Position numbers and translations under genes: made by a program. The notes beneath the pieces are model-generated. The model had not been told where the DNA came from. It was given only the letters and a program-made list of their open reading frames with translations, and did not search any database. Of a stretch of DNA of 64,000 nucleotides, positions 1-10,548 are shown one piece after another. Each line of letters opens with the position of its first letter. The first letter of the stretch is position 1. Source of the DNA: Sva-07 sp963716235 (GTDB lineage Bacteria; Actinomycetota; Acidimicrobiia; Acidimicrobiales; Ilumatobacteraceae); the NCBI GenBank assembly GCA_963716235.1, contig CAVQTE010000003.1, positions 1-64,000 on the forward strand, read 5' to 3'.

Positions 1-551
1 GCATCGTTCAGGGTGGCATCAGCGACACGATGCGGCGCGAGAGTGCCCGCCAGATCGTCGAGATCGGCTTCGACGGCTATGGCATCGGCGGGCTGTCGGT
101 GGGGGAGACGCGCGCCGAGATGCTCCCGGCGCTCGCGGCTGCACTCGAGCACCTCCCGACAGACCGCCCGCGGTACCTGATGGGTGTCGGCGACCCAGCC
201 TCGCTCGTCGAGGCCGTGGCGCTCGGTGTCGACCAGTTCGACTGCGTGATGCAGACCCGGCTGGGCCGCCACGGCACGGCCCTCACCTCGACCGGGCGGT
301 TCCAGGCCAAGGCAGCCCGCAACGCCGAACTCGACGAACCGCTCGACCGCGACTGCCCCTGCGAGGTCTGCGCCCGCCACAGCCGCGGTTACATCCGCCA
401 CCTGTTGCAGGTGGGCGAGCCGACCGCAGCACGCCTGCTGTCCATCCACAACGTCGCCTGGACCATCGATCTGATGACCCGGATGCGCACCTCGATCGCC
501 GCCGGCACCTTCGATCAGCTGCGCCGTTCCATCCTGGATGTCTGGAGTTGA
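1..551 (+). CDS. tgt: queuine/preQ1 tRNA-guanine transglycosylase, C-terminal part
   Basis: Exchanges the wobble guanine of GUN-anticodon tRNAs for the queuine precursor preQ1. The gene enters the window from the left in frame 3, so the N-terminal half is outside. The visible residues begin with IVQGG, the substrate-contacting loop of the family, followed by YLMGVGDP and the FDCVM segment that contains a catalytic aspartate. The zinc site is visible as CPCEVC plus the downstream histidine in SIHN. The reading frame is intact to a TGA 42 bases before yajC, and tgt-yajC-secD-secF is a well-known bacterial gene order. Confidence is high because motif spacing matches the family across the whole visible part. 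Confidence 0.95.
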   Translation, partial: IVQGGISDTMRRESARQIVEIGFDGYGIGGLSVGETRAEMLPALAAALEHLPTDRPRYLMGVGDPASLVEAVALGVDQFDCVMQTRLGRHGTALTSTGRFQAKAARNAELDEPLDRDCPCEVCARHSRGYIRHLLQVGEPTAARLLSIHNVAWTIDLMTRMRTSIAAGTFDQLRRSILDVWS

Positions 552-592
552 CGGGTGCGCCGTCGGATTGACAGCTAGGATCGCCCGCCGAC

Positions 593-991
593 ATGACTGC
601 GCAACTCTCCACGATCATCGCCCAGGAATCAGGTGGAGGCGGCGGCGCCATCATCCAGCTCGGCATCCTCCTGCTGATCCCGTTCGCGATGTATTTCTTC
701 CTGATCCGGCCGCAGCGGCGCCGGGTTCGTGAGCAACAGGATCTCCAGCGTTCGATCCAGGTGGGTGACGAGGTCATCACCACCTCCGGGGTCTTCGGAA
801 CCATCACGGGCGAAGACGGCGACAATCGGTTCTGGCTCGAGATCGACGACGACGTCCAGATCCGTATCGCCCGGGCCGCGATCCAGGGCAAGGCATCTCT
901 CGACGGCGAGACCGCAGCGCCCGTCAGCGAGCCCGCGGCGACCGCCGACGCCGACGAACCCGAGTCGGCGAACACCGCCGACGACGCCTGA
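593..991 (+). CDS. yajC: preprotein translocase subunit YajC
   Basis: Small single-span membrane protein that associates with SecDF and helps SecYEG-dependent export. The 132-residue product has an N-terminal membrane helix at about residues 20-41 (LLLIPFAMYFFLIRPQRRR, with the positive-inside cluster after it), then the conserved segment around GDEVITTSGVFGTI at about 57-71, and an acidic Ala/Glu/Pro-rich tail. Length is slightly above the usual 90-115 because of this tail. The ATG is chosen because it gives a short N-terminus before the helix. A TAGGAT box lies 11 bases upstream of the ATG and could be a -10 element, but no convincing -35 is in place. secD follows after 8 bases. Confidence 0.93.
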   Translation: MTAQLSTIIAQESGGGGGAIIQLGILLLIPFAMYFFLIRPQRRRVREQQDLQRSIQVGDEVITTSGVFGTITGEDGDNRFWLEIDDDVQIRIARAAIQGKASLDGETAAPVSEPAATADADEPESANTADDA

Positions 992-999
992 TCAACGCG

Positions 1000-2556
1000 A
1001 TGCGTCGCCGCCTGTGGACCTCGTTGATCGGCGTCGTGCTGATCGTGATCGCCACGTTGGTCTTCAACGTCGCGACCGACAACACGCCGATCCTCGGCCT
1101 CGACCTGCAGGGAGGCGTATCGGTGATCCTGGCGCCGGTCGAACCTGCCAGTCAGCAGGACCTGATCATCATCCGTGACCTCATCCGCGACGAGCTCGAG
1201 CGCCGCGGCATCGCCGAGCCCGACGTCCGAGTGCAGGGCCAGACCATCGTGGTCGATCTTCCCGGGGTCCGCGACCAGGGAGATGCCCTGAGCGCCGTCG
1301 ACGTCTCAGGTGTGGTCGAACTCCGACCGGTCGTCAACTTCTCCGACTGTCCGGTTCCCGAATCGTCGGCGCCCGCCGAGACCCCGTCGACGGGTTCGAC
1401 GGTCGCACCGACCACGTCGATCGAGCCGTCGGGCTTCAGGCGAGCGCAGACGCCGCCTGCCGACAGCATCCCGGCCGACACGGCTCCGACCGACACGGCT
1501 CCGACCGGCAGCGTGCCGACCGGCAGCGTGCCGACCGACAGCGTGCCGCTGGGACCGGTCGTCGAGCAGGCCCCGGCACCGACCGTGGCGGGCGCAGAAC
1601 TACTCCCGAGCCGTGACGGATCGGTCGTGTGCGTCGGGCCCGCGCAGGGGACCGGCGAGGTGTTCACGAAGGGCAGTGCGGCGCTGACTCTCGATCAGGG
1701 CTTCGGAGTGTCCGTCGGCCTGCGTGGTGATGGTCAGGCCACCTGGAACGCCCTGGCCAACGAGTGCTACAACGCGACACCCACGTGTCCGTCGACGCAG
1801 CCGGGCCTGCGCGGTCAGATCGCCATCGTCCTCGACGACGTGGTGCAGTCAGCTCCCCAGGTGAACCAGCCGAACTTCACCGACTCGGTGGCGATCACCG
1901 GCGACTTCTCCAAGTCCGAGGCCGAAGACCTCGTCAGCGTGCTCAACCGTGGAGCGTTCCCGGTACAGGTCGAGGCCCAGGAGGCTCGAACCGTGTCGGC
2001 ATCGGCGGGCTCGGATTCGCTGCATGCGGCCATCATCGCCGGGATCGTCGGCATGCTGTTCGTGGTCGTGCTGCTGCTCGCGTACTACCGCTGGCTCGGT
2101 CTTGTCATCGTCGGCGGGCTCTTCGTGTGGGCGGGGATGGTGTTCTCCATGGCGTCGTTCGTGTCGGGCTGGACGAACTATGCGCTCAGCCTGGCCGGTG
2201 TGACCGGCATCATCGTGGCCATCGGTGTCACCGTCGACAGCTACGTGGTGTTCTTCGAGCGGATCAAGGACGAACTCCGCAACGGCCGAACGATCAAGAA
2301 CGCGGCGCCGCGCAGCTTCAGGATGACGTGGCGGACGATCTGGTCGGCCGACGTCGTCTCGCTGATCGGCGCCATCATCCTGTTCCTGCTGAGCGTCGGG
2401 TCGGTGCGGGGTTTCGCGCTGTACCTGGGTCTGACGACGATCTGCGATCTGCTCGTCTGCTACTTCTTCACCCGTCCGGCAGTGCTGCTCCTCGCGGAGA
2501 GCAAGTTGATGCAAAAGCAGGATCACGTCCTCGGCATGAACGTGGCAACGGCATGA
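1000..2556 (+). CDS. secD: protein translocase subunit SecD
   Basis: RND-type membrane protein that uses the proton gradient to pull translocated proteins off the Sec channel. The frame is open for 518 residues. An N-terminal helix at about 8-25 is followed by the conserved LGLDLQGGVSV motif at about 32-42, a periplasmic P1 domain, and a C-terminal block of five predicted helices beginning near residue 345. The SecD signatures GITGIIVAIGVTVDSYVVFFER-like (helix 4 region) and RGFALYLG are present. Between about residues 125 and 195 there is a Ser/Thr/Pro-rich low-complexity insertion absent from compact SecD proteins, part of it made of 15-base tandem repeats. The ATGA overlap with secF implies translational coupling. 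Confidence 0.95.
   Translation: MRRRLWTSLIGVVLIVIATLVFNVATDNTPILGLDLQGGVSVILAPVEPASQQDLIIIRDLIRDELERRGIAEPDVRVQGQTIVVDLPGVRDQGDALSAVDVSGVVELRPVVNFSDCPVPESSAPAETPSTGSTVAPTTSIEPSGFRRAQTPPADSIPADTAPTDTAPTGSVPTGSVPTDSVPLGPVVEQAPAPTVAGAELLPSRDGSVVCVGPAQGTGEVFTKGSAALTLDQGFGVSVGLRGDGQATWNALANECYNATPTCPSTQPGLRGQIAIVLDDVVQSAPQVNQPNFTDSVAITGDFSKSEAEDLVSVLNRGAFPVQVEAQEARTVSASAGSDSLHAAIIAGIVGMLFVVVLLLAYYRWLGLVIVGGLFVWAGMVFSMASFVSGWTNYALSLAGVTGIIVAIGVTVDSYVVFFERIKDELRNGRTIKNAAPRSFRMTWRTIWSADVVSLIGAIILFLLSVGSVRGFALYLGLTTICDLLVCYFFTRPAVLLLAESKLMQKQDHVLGMNVATA
1471..1545 (+). repeat. 15-bp tandem repeat inside secD
   Basis: Five consecutive 15-base units of the form CCGACCGRCASNGYK encode repeated five-residue blocks (PADTA, PTDTA, PTGSV, PTGSV, PTDSV). 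The third and fourth units (1501-1515 and 1516-1530) are identical. The repeats keep the frame, so copy-number change would alter only the length of the extracytoplasmic Thr/Pro-rich linker of SecD. Confidence 0.85.
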
Positions 2557-3702
2557 CCCTCGACAACACGATCTCCAAGTCCGGCCTCGGCCGGCTCGTC
2601 AAGGGCCAGACGGCCATCGACTTCTACGGTCATCGACGCATCGGCCTCTACAGCGCGCTGTTCATCCTCGTCGTGACCGTGGTGTCACTCTTCGCCCAGG
2701 GCCTGAACCTCGGGCTCGACTTCGAGGGCGGCAACGCCTGGGACATCCCGGCCAGCGAGACCTTCGGCGTCGCCGAGGCCGAGCAGGTGCTCGCCGACAA
2801 CGGCATCTCAACATCGGACGCCCGCATCCAGCTGCGCAGCTCGGAGACCACCGACGTCGTGACTGTGCAGGTCGAGGAACTTCCCCCGAACGAGGGAGCC
2901 AAGGTGACCGTCGACTTCGCCGACGCCGCCGGTGTCAGCACCGAGGACGTGAGCTTCTCCTTCATCAGTTCCACGTGGGGTGCGGAGATCACGCAGAAGG
3001 CGATTCGCGCGCTGGCGGTGTTCCTCGTCGTCGTGTCGATCTTCATCTCGATCCGATTCGAGTGGCGCATGGCGGTGGCGGCCATCGCGGCAATGGTGAA
3101 CGACGTCATCGTTGCCGTCGGTGTCTACTCCGTGTTCCAGTTCAACGTGACGCCCGCGACGGTGATCGCCTTCCTGACGATCCTGGGCTATTCGCTCTAC
3201 GACACCATCGTCGTGTTCGACCGGGTCGAGGAGAACGAAGGAAAGTTCACCGCGGTTCGCATGCCGTACGAGGACGTCGTGAACATCTCGATGAACCAGG
3301 TGCTGATGCGGTCGTTGATGACGAGCTTCTCGTCGATCATCCCCGTGCTGTCGCTGCTCATCCTCGGCGCGGGTGTCATGGGTGCCGTCGCCCTCCAGGA
3401 GTTCGCGCTCGCCCTGCTCGTCGGCATGATCTCCGGCGTGTACTCCTCGATCTTCATCGCCACGCCGCTGTTGGCGGTGCTGAAGCGCGACACCGGACGC
3501 AAGACCCGTCGTGAGCGGCTCGTCGGTGAGGAGCTCCGGGCCATGGTGATGGGCGCCGGAGCGCGCGCCCGACATCGTCGCCGACGCCGACGGCACGTCG
3601 GCCGAGAGCGAGAACGGCGAACGCGTTCTCGTGTCCATCGGTCAGCCCACCGATCAGTTGCTCACGCACCCACCGCGGCCGCGTAAGAAGAAGCGTCGCT
3701 GA
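2553..3702 (+). CDS. secF: protein translocase subunit SecF (one frameshift near the C-terminus)
   Basis: Partner of SecD in the SecDF complex. Translation starts at the ATG that overlaps the secD stop as ATGA. The product has an N-terminal helix, the NLGLDFEGGNAW motif, a periplasmic segment and a C-terminal helix bundle with TILGYSLYDTIVVFDRVEEN and NQVLMRSLMTSF, both diagnostic of SecF. In the sequence as given the frame would end at 3686 with an Arg-rich tail. Dropping one base in the C run near 3567 instead gives an acidic linker followed by PPRPRKKKRR and a TGA at 3700-3702, which is the usual basic end of actinobacterial SecF. I therefore place the true end there. Confidence 0.92.
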
Positions 3703-3757
3703 TCAGGGTTGGTGACGGGTCGTCGTCCGCTCGTCATCGTGACGGTATCCTCCGACC

Positions 3758-4285
3758 ATGGCAGCCGACTACGGGTCCCTTCGGAGCTTCGTTCGCGAGA
3801 TCAAGGACTACCCGACCGATGGGGTCACTTTCCGTGACATCACGCCGCTGCTCGGCGACGGCGCCACGTTCGCCGCGGCGGTCAACGGTCTGGTCGACGA
3901 GTTCGACCATCTGACCATCGATCGGGTCGTCGGCGTCGAATCTCGCGGGTTCATCTTCGCCTCTGCGGTGGCCTACCACATCGGGGCCGGGCTGGTTCCG
4001 GTTCGCAAGGCGGGGAAGCTCCCCTGGGCGGTCGTGCGCGAGGAATACGAGTTGGAGTACGGCTCCGACAAGCTCGAGATCCACCGTGACGCGATCCATC
4101 CGGGCGAACGGATCCTGATCATCGACGACGTTCTGGCCACGGGCGGAACGGCCGCCGCAACGGCGCGCCTGGTCGAAACGCTCGGTGGTGTGATCGCCGG
4201 GCTGGGATTCGTCATCGAACTCGACGACCTGGGAGGGCGCGCCCAGGTGGGTGAGCGAACCGTGAGGTCGTTGCTTCACTTCTGA
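3758..4285 (+). CDS. apt: adenine phosphoribosyltransferase
   Basis: Salvages adenine to AMP using PRPP. The 175-residue protein starts with LRSFVREIKDYPTDGVTFRD, close to the family N-terminus, and carries VVGVESRGFIFASAVAY and the PRPP-binding loop RILIIDDVLATGGTAAAT at about residues 122-139. It is intact and of normal length. The position between secF and rel is a conserved actinobacterial arrangement that links purine salvage to the stringent response. A TATCCT sequence 11 bases before the ATG may be a -10 box, though the assignment is weak. Confidence 0.95.
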   Translation: MAADYGSLRSFVREIKDYPTDGVTFRDITPLLGDGATFAAAVNGLVDEFDHLTIDRVVGVESRGFIFASAVAYHIGAGLVPVRKAGKLPWAVVREEYELEYGSDKLEIHRDAIHPGERILIIDDVLATGGTAAATARLVETLGGVIAGLGFVIELDDLGGRAQVGERTVRSLLHF

Positions 4286-4297
4286 GGCCAGCTGATC

Positions 4298-6539
4298 ATG
4301 GGGACGGTCGACCGAGTACTTCCCTGGAGGCGACAGCACGTCGAGGTCGCCAACTCCGAGCTGACGCCTCTGCTGGCGTCGTATCGTCGTCGGCACCCGA
4401 AGTCGCCCGTGGCCACGATCAGCAGGGCATATCGCGTGGCCGCCGACGCTCATCAGTCGCAGATGCGCTCGAGCGGTGAGAGCTACATCAACCATCCCCT
4501 CGCGGTGGCCCAGATCGTCGCCGACATCGGCCTCGACGAGATCTCCGTCACCGCCGCACTGCTCCACGATGCCGTGGAGGACACCGAGATCACCGTCGCC
4601 GACGTCGAGCGTGACTTCGGTGCCGAGGTGGCCGCGATCGTCGACGGGGTGACGAAGCTCGAACGGATCCGCTTCGATTCGCGCGAAGAGCAGCAGGCGG
4701 CCAGCATGCGCAAGATGCTGGTGGCGATGGCCAAGGACCTGCGCGTGCTGGTCATCAAGCTGGCCGACCGGCTGCACAACATGCGCACGATTGCGGCCAT
4801 GCCGCTCGAGAAGCAGCAGCGAATCGCCCAGGAAACGCTCGACATCTACGCGCCGCTGGCCCACCGACTCGGCATGCAGGAGATGAAGCAGCAGCTCGAG
4901 GATCTGGCCTTCGCGTCGCTGCATCCCAAGCGCTTCGCCGAACTCGATCACCTGGTGAGCAGCCGGACCCCGGAACGAGATCTCTATCTCGCCAAGACGC
5001 TCGCCGAGGTCAGAGCGCGACTCGACGAGCTGGGCATCCAGGCCGAGGTCACGGGCCGGGGCAAGCACCTGTGGAGCATCTACGAGAAGATGGTGGTGAA
5101 GGGTCGCGAGTTCGACGAGATCTTCGACCTGATCGCGATCAGGGTGGTCGTCGACTCGATGAAGGACTGCTACGCCGCACTCGGATCGATCCACGGCCGC
5201 TGGCGTCCGGTCGTGGGACGGTTCAAGGACTACATCGCGATGCCCAAGTTCAATCTCTACCAGAGCTTGCACACCACGGTGATCGGGCCTGCCGGCAAGC
5301 CGATCGAAGTCCAGATCCGCACCGTCGAGATGCACCAGCGAGCCGAGTGGGGCGTGGCTGCGCACTGGGCGTACAAGGAGGGCTCCGACAAGCCCGCTGA
5401 CATCGACTGGCTGAGCCGCATCATCGACTGGCAGGAGGAGATCTCCGATCCGGCCCAGTTCATGCAGAGTCTGAAGACCGACCTGGAGCAGGGCGAGGTG
5501 TTCGTCTTCACGCCCAAGGGGCGCGTGATCACGCTGCCGGTCGGCTCCACCACCGTCGACTTCGCCTACGGCGTCCACACCGAGGTCGGCCATGCGTGCA
5601 TCGGTGCCAAGGTCAACGGCCGGCTCGTGTCGCTCGACCACGTGCTGGCCAGCGGCGACAACGTCGAGATCTTCACCTCCAAGGTCGAGACGGCCGGGCC
5701 GTCGCAGGACTGGTTGACGTTCGTCGCTTCGCCGCGGGCACGCAACAAGATCCGTCAGTGGTTCAGCCGTGAGCGTCGCGTCGACATGGTCGAGGCCGGT
5801 CGTGACGATCTCACCTCGGAGCTCCGGCGTGAACGTCTGCCGGTGCAACAGGTGTGGAAGTCCGTCCAGTTGCACGATGTCGTGACCGAGTTGAGTTACG
5901 TCGACCTCGACGCCCTGCTCGCAGCCATCGGTGAGCACCACGTGTCGGCGAAGTCGGTCGCGCAACGTCTCGCCAAGGGGTTCCGGTCGGGTGACGAGGA
6001 CGATCAGATGCCCGTCACCATCAGCTCTCCCCGTCGAGAACGTGCGGACGCCGGACGGTCACGAGTCGGAATCCACGTCGAGGGGCTCGACGACGTCCTC
6101 GTGCGGCTGGCGAACTGCTGCACGCCGATGCCGGGCGACGGCATCATCGGCTTCGTCACACGGGGCCGGGGCGTGAGCGTGCACCGTTCCGACTGCGCGA
6201 ATGCGGTGTCGTTGATGGCCGAGCAGGCGACGCGGATGATCGAGGTCGAGTGGGACGGCGGTGAGCAGCGCGGCGCCACCTTCGTCGCCGGGGTCGAAGT
6301 CGTGGCGCTCGATCGGTCGCGTCTGCTTGCGCGACGTCACGAACGCGCTCGCCGACCATCACGTCAACATCCTGTCCTGTCAGACCGTGACCGGCAGCGA
6401 CCGCGTCGCGAAGATGCGCTTCGAGTTCGAGTTCGCCAACCCCGGCTATCTCGACGCGGTGATCCGCACGATCAAGGGCGTCGATTCGGTGTACGACGCA
6501 TATCGCCTGATCCCGGGCGCAGCCACGCCGGTAGCCTGA
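4298..6539 (+). CDS. rel: bifunctional (p)ppGpp synthetase/hydrolase Rel (one frameshift)
   Basis: Makes and degrades (p)ppGpp in the stringent response. In order: the HD hydrolase domain with SYINHPLAVAQI and the intact HDAVEDTEIT metal site (residues about 90-100); the synthetase domain with GRGKHLWSIYEKM, the DLIAIRVVV strand, FNLYQSLHTTV and RAEWGVAAHWAYKEG; a TGS domain starting VFVFTPKGRVITLPVGS; a zinc-finger-like CCTPMPGDGIIGFVTRGRGV; and a C-terminal ACT domain. The ACT domain lies in another frame: one base near 6325 must be adjusted to join ...VALDRSRLL to RDVTNALADHHVNILSC, which then reads to TGA at 6539. Both catalytic halves look competent. Length of about 746 residues is usual for the family. 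Confidence 0.93.
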
Positions 6540-6545
6540 CCGGCC

Positions 6546-7807
6546 GTGCCAGCGTTCCAGACCAGTCCCGGCATGCGGGACATCCTGCCGCCCGAGAGCG
6601 GGCGTTGGCGTCGGTTCACCGACGTGTTCGCCGACGTGGTCGAACGCGCCGGGTACGGACAGATCATCACGCCGCTGCTCGAGGACCTGGGTGTCTTCAC
6701 CCGGATCGGTGATGCGACCGATGTGGTCACCAAGGAGATGTACGACTTCGTCGACAAGGGCGAGCGCCACATCGCCCTGCGGCCCGAGATGACGGCGAGC
6801 GTGTGCCGTGCCTTTGCCGAGCACCGGCCCACGGTGCCGTGGAAAGTGTTCTACTCGGGCTCGAACTTCCGCTACGAGAAGCCGCAACGCGGCCGTTATC
6901 GCCAGTTCGATCAGGTCGGCATCGAGGTGCTCGGCTCCGACGATGCGTTGCTCGACGTCGAGGTCATCGCTCTGGCCTCGGAGTTCTATGCCCGCTTGGG
7001 GCTGCGCCAGGTGACGCTCGTCGTCAACAGCCTCGGCGAGCCCGACGACCGGGCCCGATACGTCGAGGCGCTGCGACGGCATTTCTCGGCTGCCGGCGAC
7101 CAGCTGAGCGAACAGTCACGAGCGACGCTCGACCGCAACCCGCTGCGGGTGCTCGACTCCAAGCGTGAGTCACGACCAGGCGCTGATCGCCGCCGCCCCC
7201 CAGATCAGCGAGTTCCACAGCGCCGACGCAGCGGCTCATTTCGCACGCGGTGCTCGACGGGCTGCGGGCGCTCGACATCGCGTTCACGATCGAGCCGAAG
7301 CTCGTGCGCGGGCTCGACTACTACCGACGCACGATCTTCGAGTTCCAGGGCGGCACGCTCGACTCGGCGCAGAACGCACTCGGTGGCGGTGGCCGGTACG
7401 ACGGCCTCGTCGAGGCGCTCGGCGGGCCCGCCACGCCCGGGATCGGGTTCGCGCTCGGTGTCGATCGAACACTGATCGCATGTGACGACGAGGGCGTCTT
7501 CGTCGCCGAACCCGTCGAGCTCGATGCGTTCGTCGTCGACGTCACCGGCGGGCTCCAGGCCGTCGCCATCACCGCTGAGTTGCGAGCCGCAGGGTTCGCC
7601 GCCGACCGGGGGTACGACAACCGGTCGATGAAGGCCCAGATGAAGCTCGCCAATCGCAGCGGCGCCCGTTTCGCCGTGATCATCGGCGACGACGAACTCG
7701 CCGCCGGCACCGTCGTCGTCAAGCCGATGCATGGCGAGGGCGAGCAGCGTGCCATCGCCCGGTCCGAAATCTCCACCCACCTCACTGCCCACCTCGCCGT
7801 CCCCTGA
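6546..7807 (+). CDS. hisS: histidyl-tRNA synthetase (two frameshifts)
   Basis: Class II synthetase that charges tRNA-His. GTG start seven bases after rel. Motif 1 is in the MRDILPPESGRWRRF region, motif 2 is FYSGSNFRYEKPQRGRYRQF, and the histidine-specific LVRGLDYYRRTIFEF and GGGGRYDGLVE motifs lie near the middle. A C-terminal anticodon-binding domain (DDEGVFVAEP to the end) closes the protein. Two one-base shifts are needed: near 7168, after RVLDSK, and near 7245, where HF must be joined to the segment VLDGLRALDIAFTIEPKL. With both restored the length is about 420 residues, as expected. The neighbouring aspS supports a translation cluster. Confidence 0.93.
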
Positions 7808-7825
7808 CCAGAATTGAATCGAACC

Positions 7826-9590
7826 ATGAGCGACCACACGACTTCCTCCAGCGCAACCAGCATGCGCACCCATCTGTGCGGCGAGCTGCGCAGCGATCAC
7901 ATCGGCCGGACCGTCAGCGTCTGCGGCTGGGTCGGGCGCCGCCGGGAGCACGGCGAGCACCTTGCGTTCATCGACCTGCGTGACCATTCGGGCATCATCC
8001 AGTGCGTCATCAATGACGACGTCGACGTGCGAAGCGAGTACGTGCTGCGCATCACCGGTGTCGTGCGTCAGCGTCCCGAGGGCACGCTCAACGAAGGCCT
8101 GCCGACCGGTCAGGTCGAGATCGGCGACTGCCATGTCGAGAACCTGCGTCAGGCCACCCCGCCACCGTTCCCGATCGACGCCCGTGCCGACGATGTCGAC
8201 GAGAACGTCCGCCTCCAGCATCGCTATCTCGACCTGCGACGCGAGCGGATGCAGAAGAACCTGCGGGTGCGCTCGAAGATCAACGCTGCGGTGCGCAACG
8301 CGATGGACGCTCAGGGTTTCGTCGAGGTCGAGACACCGATGCTGGTGCCGTCGACGCCCGAGGGGGCCCGCGAGTTCCTCGTGCCGTCGCGTAAGGAGCC
8401 GGGCTCGTTCTATGCGCTGCCACAGTCGCCGCAGCTGTTCAAGCAGCTGCTGATGGTTGCCGGCTTCGACCGGTACTACCAGATGGCGCGCTGCCTGCGC
8501 GACGAGGATCTGCGCGCCGACCGCCAGTACGAGTTCATGCAGCTCGACATGGAGATGAGCTTCGTCACGCAGGACGACGTGCTCGACGCCGTCAGTGAGG
8601 CCGTGCTCGACGCGGCCGAGGCGGCGACGGGTGAGCGGCCACAGCCGATCGAACGGATCACGTGGCGCGAAGCAATGGATCGTTTCGGCATCGACAAGCC
8701 CGACATGCGGTTCGGGCTCGAGCTGACGGAGCTGACACCGATCTTCTCTGCCACGGAGTTCAAGGCGTTCGCCGGTGCCGGTGCGATCAAGGGCATCCGG
8801 GTACCGGGAGGCGCCTCCGAGTACGGCCGCAATCAGCTCGACAAGCTCACGGATCGGGCGAAGTCGCTCGGCGCCAAGGGGCTCGTGTGGCTCAAGACCA
8901 CCGATGACGGCTTCGATTCCCCTGTGGCCAAGTTCCTCTCGGACGAGGAAGCGGCGGGCCTGCGTTCGGCCATGGATGCGCAGGCCGGCGACCTGATCCT
9001 GATCGTCGCCGACGAGTGGATGACCACGTGCGAGGTGCTCGGCACCCTCCGCAACGACATCGGTCGCCCGCCAGTGCACGAGGGGCCGTACCGATACGTC
9101 TGGGTCGTCGAGTTCCCGCTGTTCGTTGGCGTCGACAAGGAGTCGGGGCGCCCGAAGCCGGGGCACCACCCGTTCACCCGGCCGCATCCCGACGACGTCG
9201 ACACTGATCGAATCCGATCCGCTGGCGGTGCGGTCGATCGCGTACGACCTCGTGCTCAACGGCTGGGAACTCGGCTCCGGATCGATCCGAATCCACGAGG
9301 CCGACCTTCAGCGGCGTGTGTTCCACGCCCTCGGGATCTCCGACGAAGAAGCCGAGCGCAAGTTCGGCTTCTTCCTCAACCCGTTCGACTACGGCGCACC
9401 GCCCCACGGTGGGTTTGCGTTCGGACTCGACCGCCTCGTAGCGATTCTGGCGGGCGAGGAGAACATTCGCGAGGTCATCGCCTTCCCCAAGACCCAGTCG
9501 GGCAGCGATCCAATGACCAACTCGCCGATCCCGGGTGACGTCAAGGCGCTCGCGGAGCTCGGCCTCAAAGTCCTTCCTCCCGCCACCTGA
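7826..9590 (+). CDS. aspS: aspartyl-tRNA synthetase (one frameshift)
   Basis: Class II synthetase of the long bacterial type. An N-terminal OB anticodon-binding domain (VSVCGWVGRRREHGEHLAF) is followed by the catalytic core with DLRRERMQKNLRVRSKINA, EVETPMLVPSTPEGAREF and the motif 2 loop RCLRDEDLRADRQYEF. The GAD insertion domain is in the middle, and motif 3 GFAFGLDRLVAILAGEENIR is near the end. A one-base shift near 9200 separates TRPHPDDVD from LIESDPLAVRSIAYD. The start is either ATG 7826 or the internal ATG 7862, which begins MRTHLCGEL; the latter resembles many homologues more closely. Whether it also charges tRNA-Asn cannot be decided from this window. Confidence 0.93.
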
Positions 9591-9618
9591 CGCGCTGCTG
9601 GTCTGCCACGATGGCGAG

Positions 9619-10536
9619 ATGAGTTTCGACACCGAGATCACTCGTGACGGCGAGACGCTGGTCGGGCCGCTGCGATCGCCGGCGCAGATGCTGGCCGAGC
9701 AGGAGTACGCCGGCCACACGAGCGTGCACGACGAGGCGACCGCCGCACAGCTCGGCCTCGCCGGGGCGCCCATCGAAGGGCCGACCCACTTCAGCCAGAT
9801 CGACCCACTCGCGGTCGAACGCTGGGGCCAGGCGTGGTTCGAACGAGGCTGCGTCAGTTCGCACTTCCTGAACATGGTCGTGGAGGGCGAACAGGTCAGC
9901 GCTGCCCTCGAGCCGGTGACGTCCACCCTGGCGCGCATCAGCGCCGAGAAGGCCGACGGCACACCCGTACTCACCGGGACGGCAACGATCGGGAGCGACG
10001 ACACGACCGAGTTGGACGAGCGTCGGCAGCGGGCGCTCGTCGATCCCGGCAAGCTGTACATCGTCGACCGGCTGGAGCTGGGCATGATCGTCGCGGTCGA
10101 CGAGCCCGTCACGATGGGCTTCGACGACCACAACGGGAGCCTCTATCCCTTCACGTTGGCGCAGAAGCTCGCCAAGATCACGGAGCCCTCGTCGTGGTAC
10201 CTCGCCGATGGCGACAGCCCGTGGGGCCGTCCTGTCGTGCCGACGGAGATGATCAGCGTCATCGCGCACCGGTCGAACGCCCACTTTCCGGTGCGTGGCC
10301 CGGCGATCGGGCTCTTCATCGACCTCGAAGTCCGCTTCGTCGATGGCCCGGTGTTCGTCGGACAGCCCTACGTCGTCGAGCACACGCTCGTGGGAATCGG
10401 CCAGAGCAAGCGCGTCGAGTCGTACTGGACCGAATCGACCCTGACCGACGCCGAGACCGGGATCCATGCTGCCACGGTCGTGCTCCACCAGGGTGTGTTC
10501 AAGGCGTCGTACGCCGACTATCCGGCCGACAGCTGA
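9619..10536 (+). CDS. hypothetical protein with MaoC/hotdog-like character
   Basis: An intact 305-residue soluble protein without signal peptide or membrane helix. The segment GAPIEGPTHFSQIDPLAV near residue 50 resembles the Gly/Pro-rich turn of MaoC-type hotdog hydratases. The second half (GRPVVPTEMISVIAHRSNA, GPAIGLFIDLEVRF, VFVGQPYVVEHTLVGIG) looks like a second hotdog with the usual G-x-P-Y/V-x-E strand. The total length fits two fused hotdog domains, as in R-specific enoyl-CoA hydratases. I cannot identify a complete D-x4-H catalytic pair, so a thioester-related role is only inferred. It follows aspS by 28 bases and converges on the next gene. Confidence 0.6.
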   Translation: MSFDTEITRDGETLVGPLRSPAQMLAEQEYAGHTSVHDEATAAQLGLAGAPIEGPTHFSQIDPLAVERWGQAWFERGCVSSHFLNMVVEGEQVSAALEPVTSTLARISAEKADGTPVLTGTATIGSDDTTELDERRQRALVDPGKLYIVDRLELGMIVAVDEPVTMGFDDHNGSLYPFTLAQKLAKITEPSSWYLADGDSPWGRPVVPTEMISVIAHRSNAHFPVRGPAIGLFIDLEVRFVDGPVFVGQPYVVEHTLVGIGQSKRVESYWTESTLTDAETGIHAATVVLHQGVFKASYADYPADS

Positions 10537-10548
10537 CGGGTCGTCGCG

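Noticed and set aside
568..581. TTGACA-AG-TAGGAT upstream of yajC taken as a -35/-10 promoter
   Set aside because: The two hexamers are only two bases apart, far less than the required 16-19.
2553..3702. Programmed frameshift in secF or rel
   Set aside because: No slippery heptamer plus downstream structure is conserved with the breaks, and the same kind of break occurs in dozens of unrelated genes, which points to assembly error.
3734..5965. A 743-codon antisense open frame over apt and rel
   Set aside because: Both sense genes have full catalytic motifs, so this is a codon-bias shadow.
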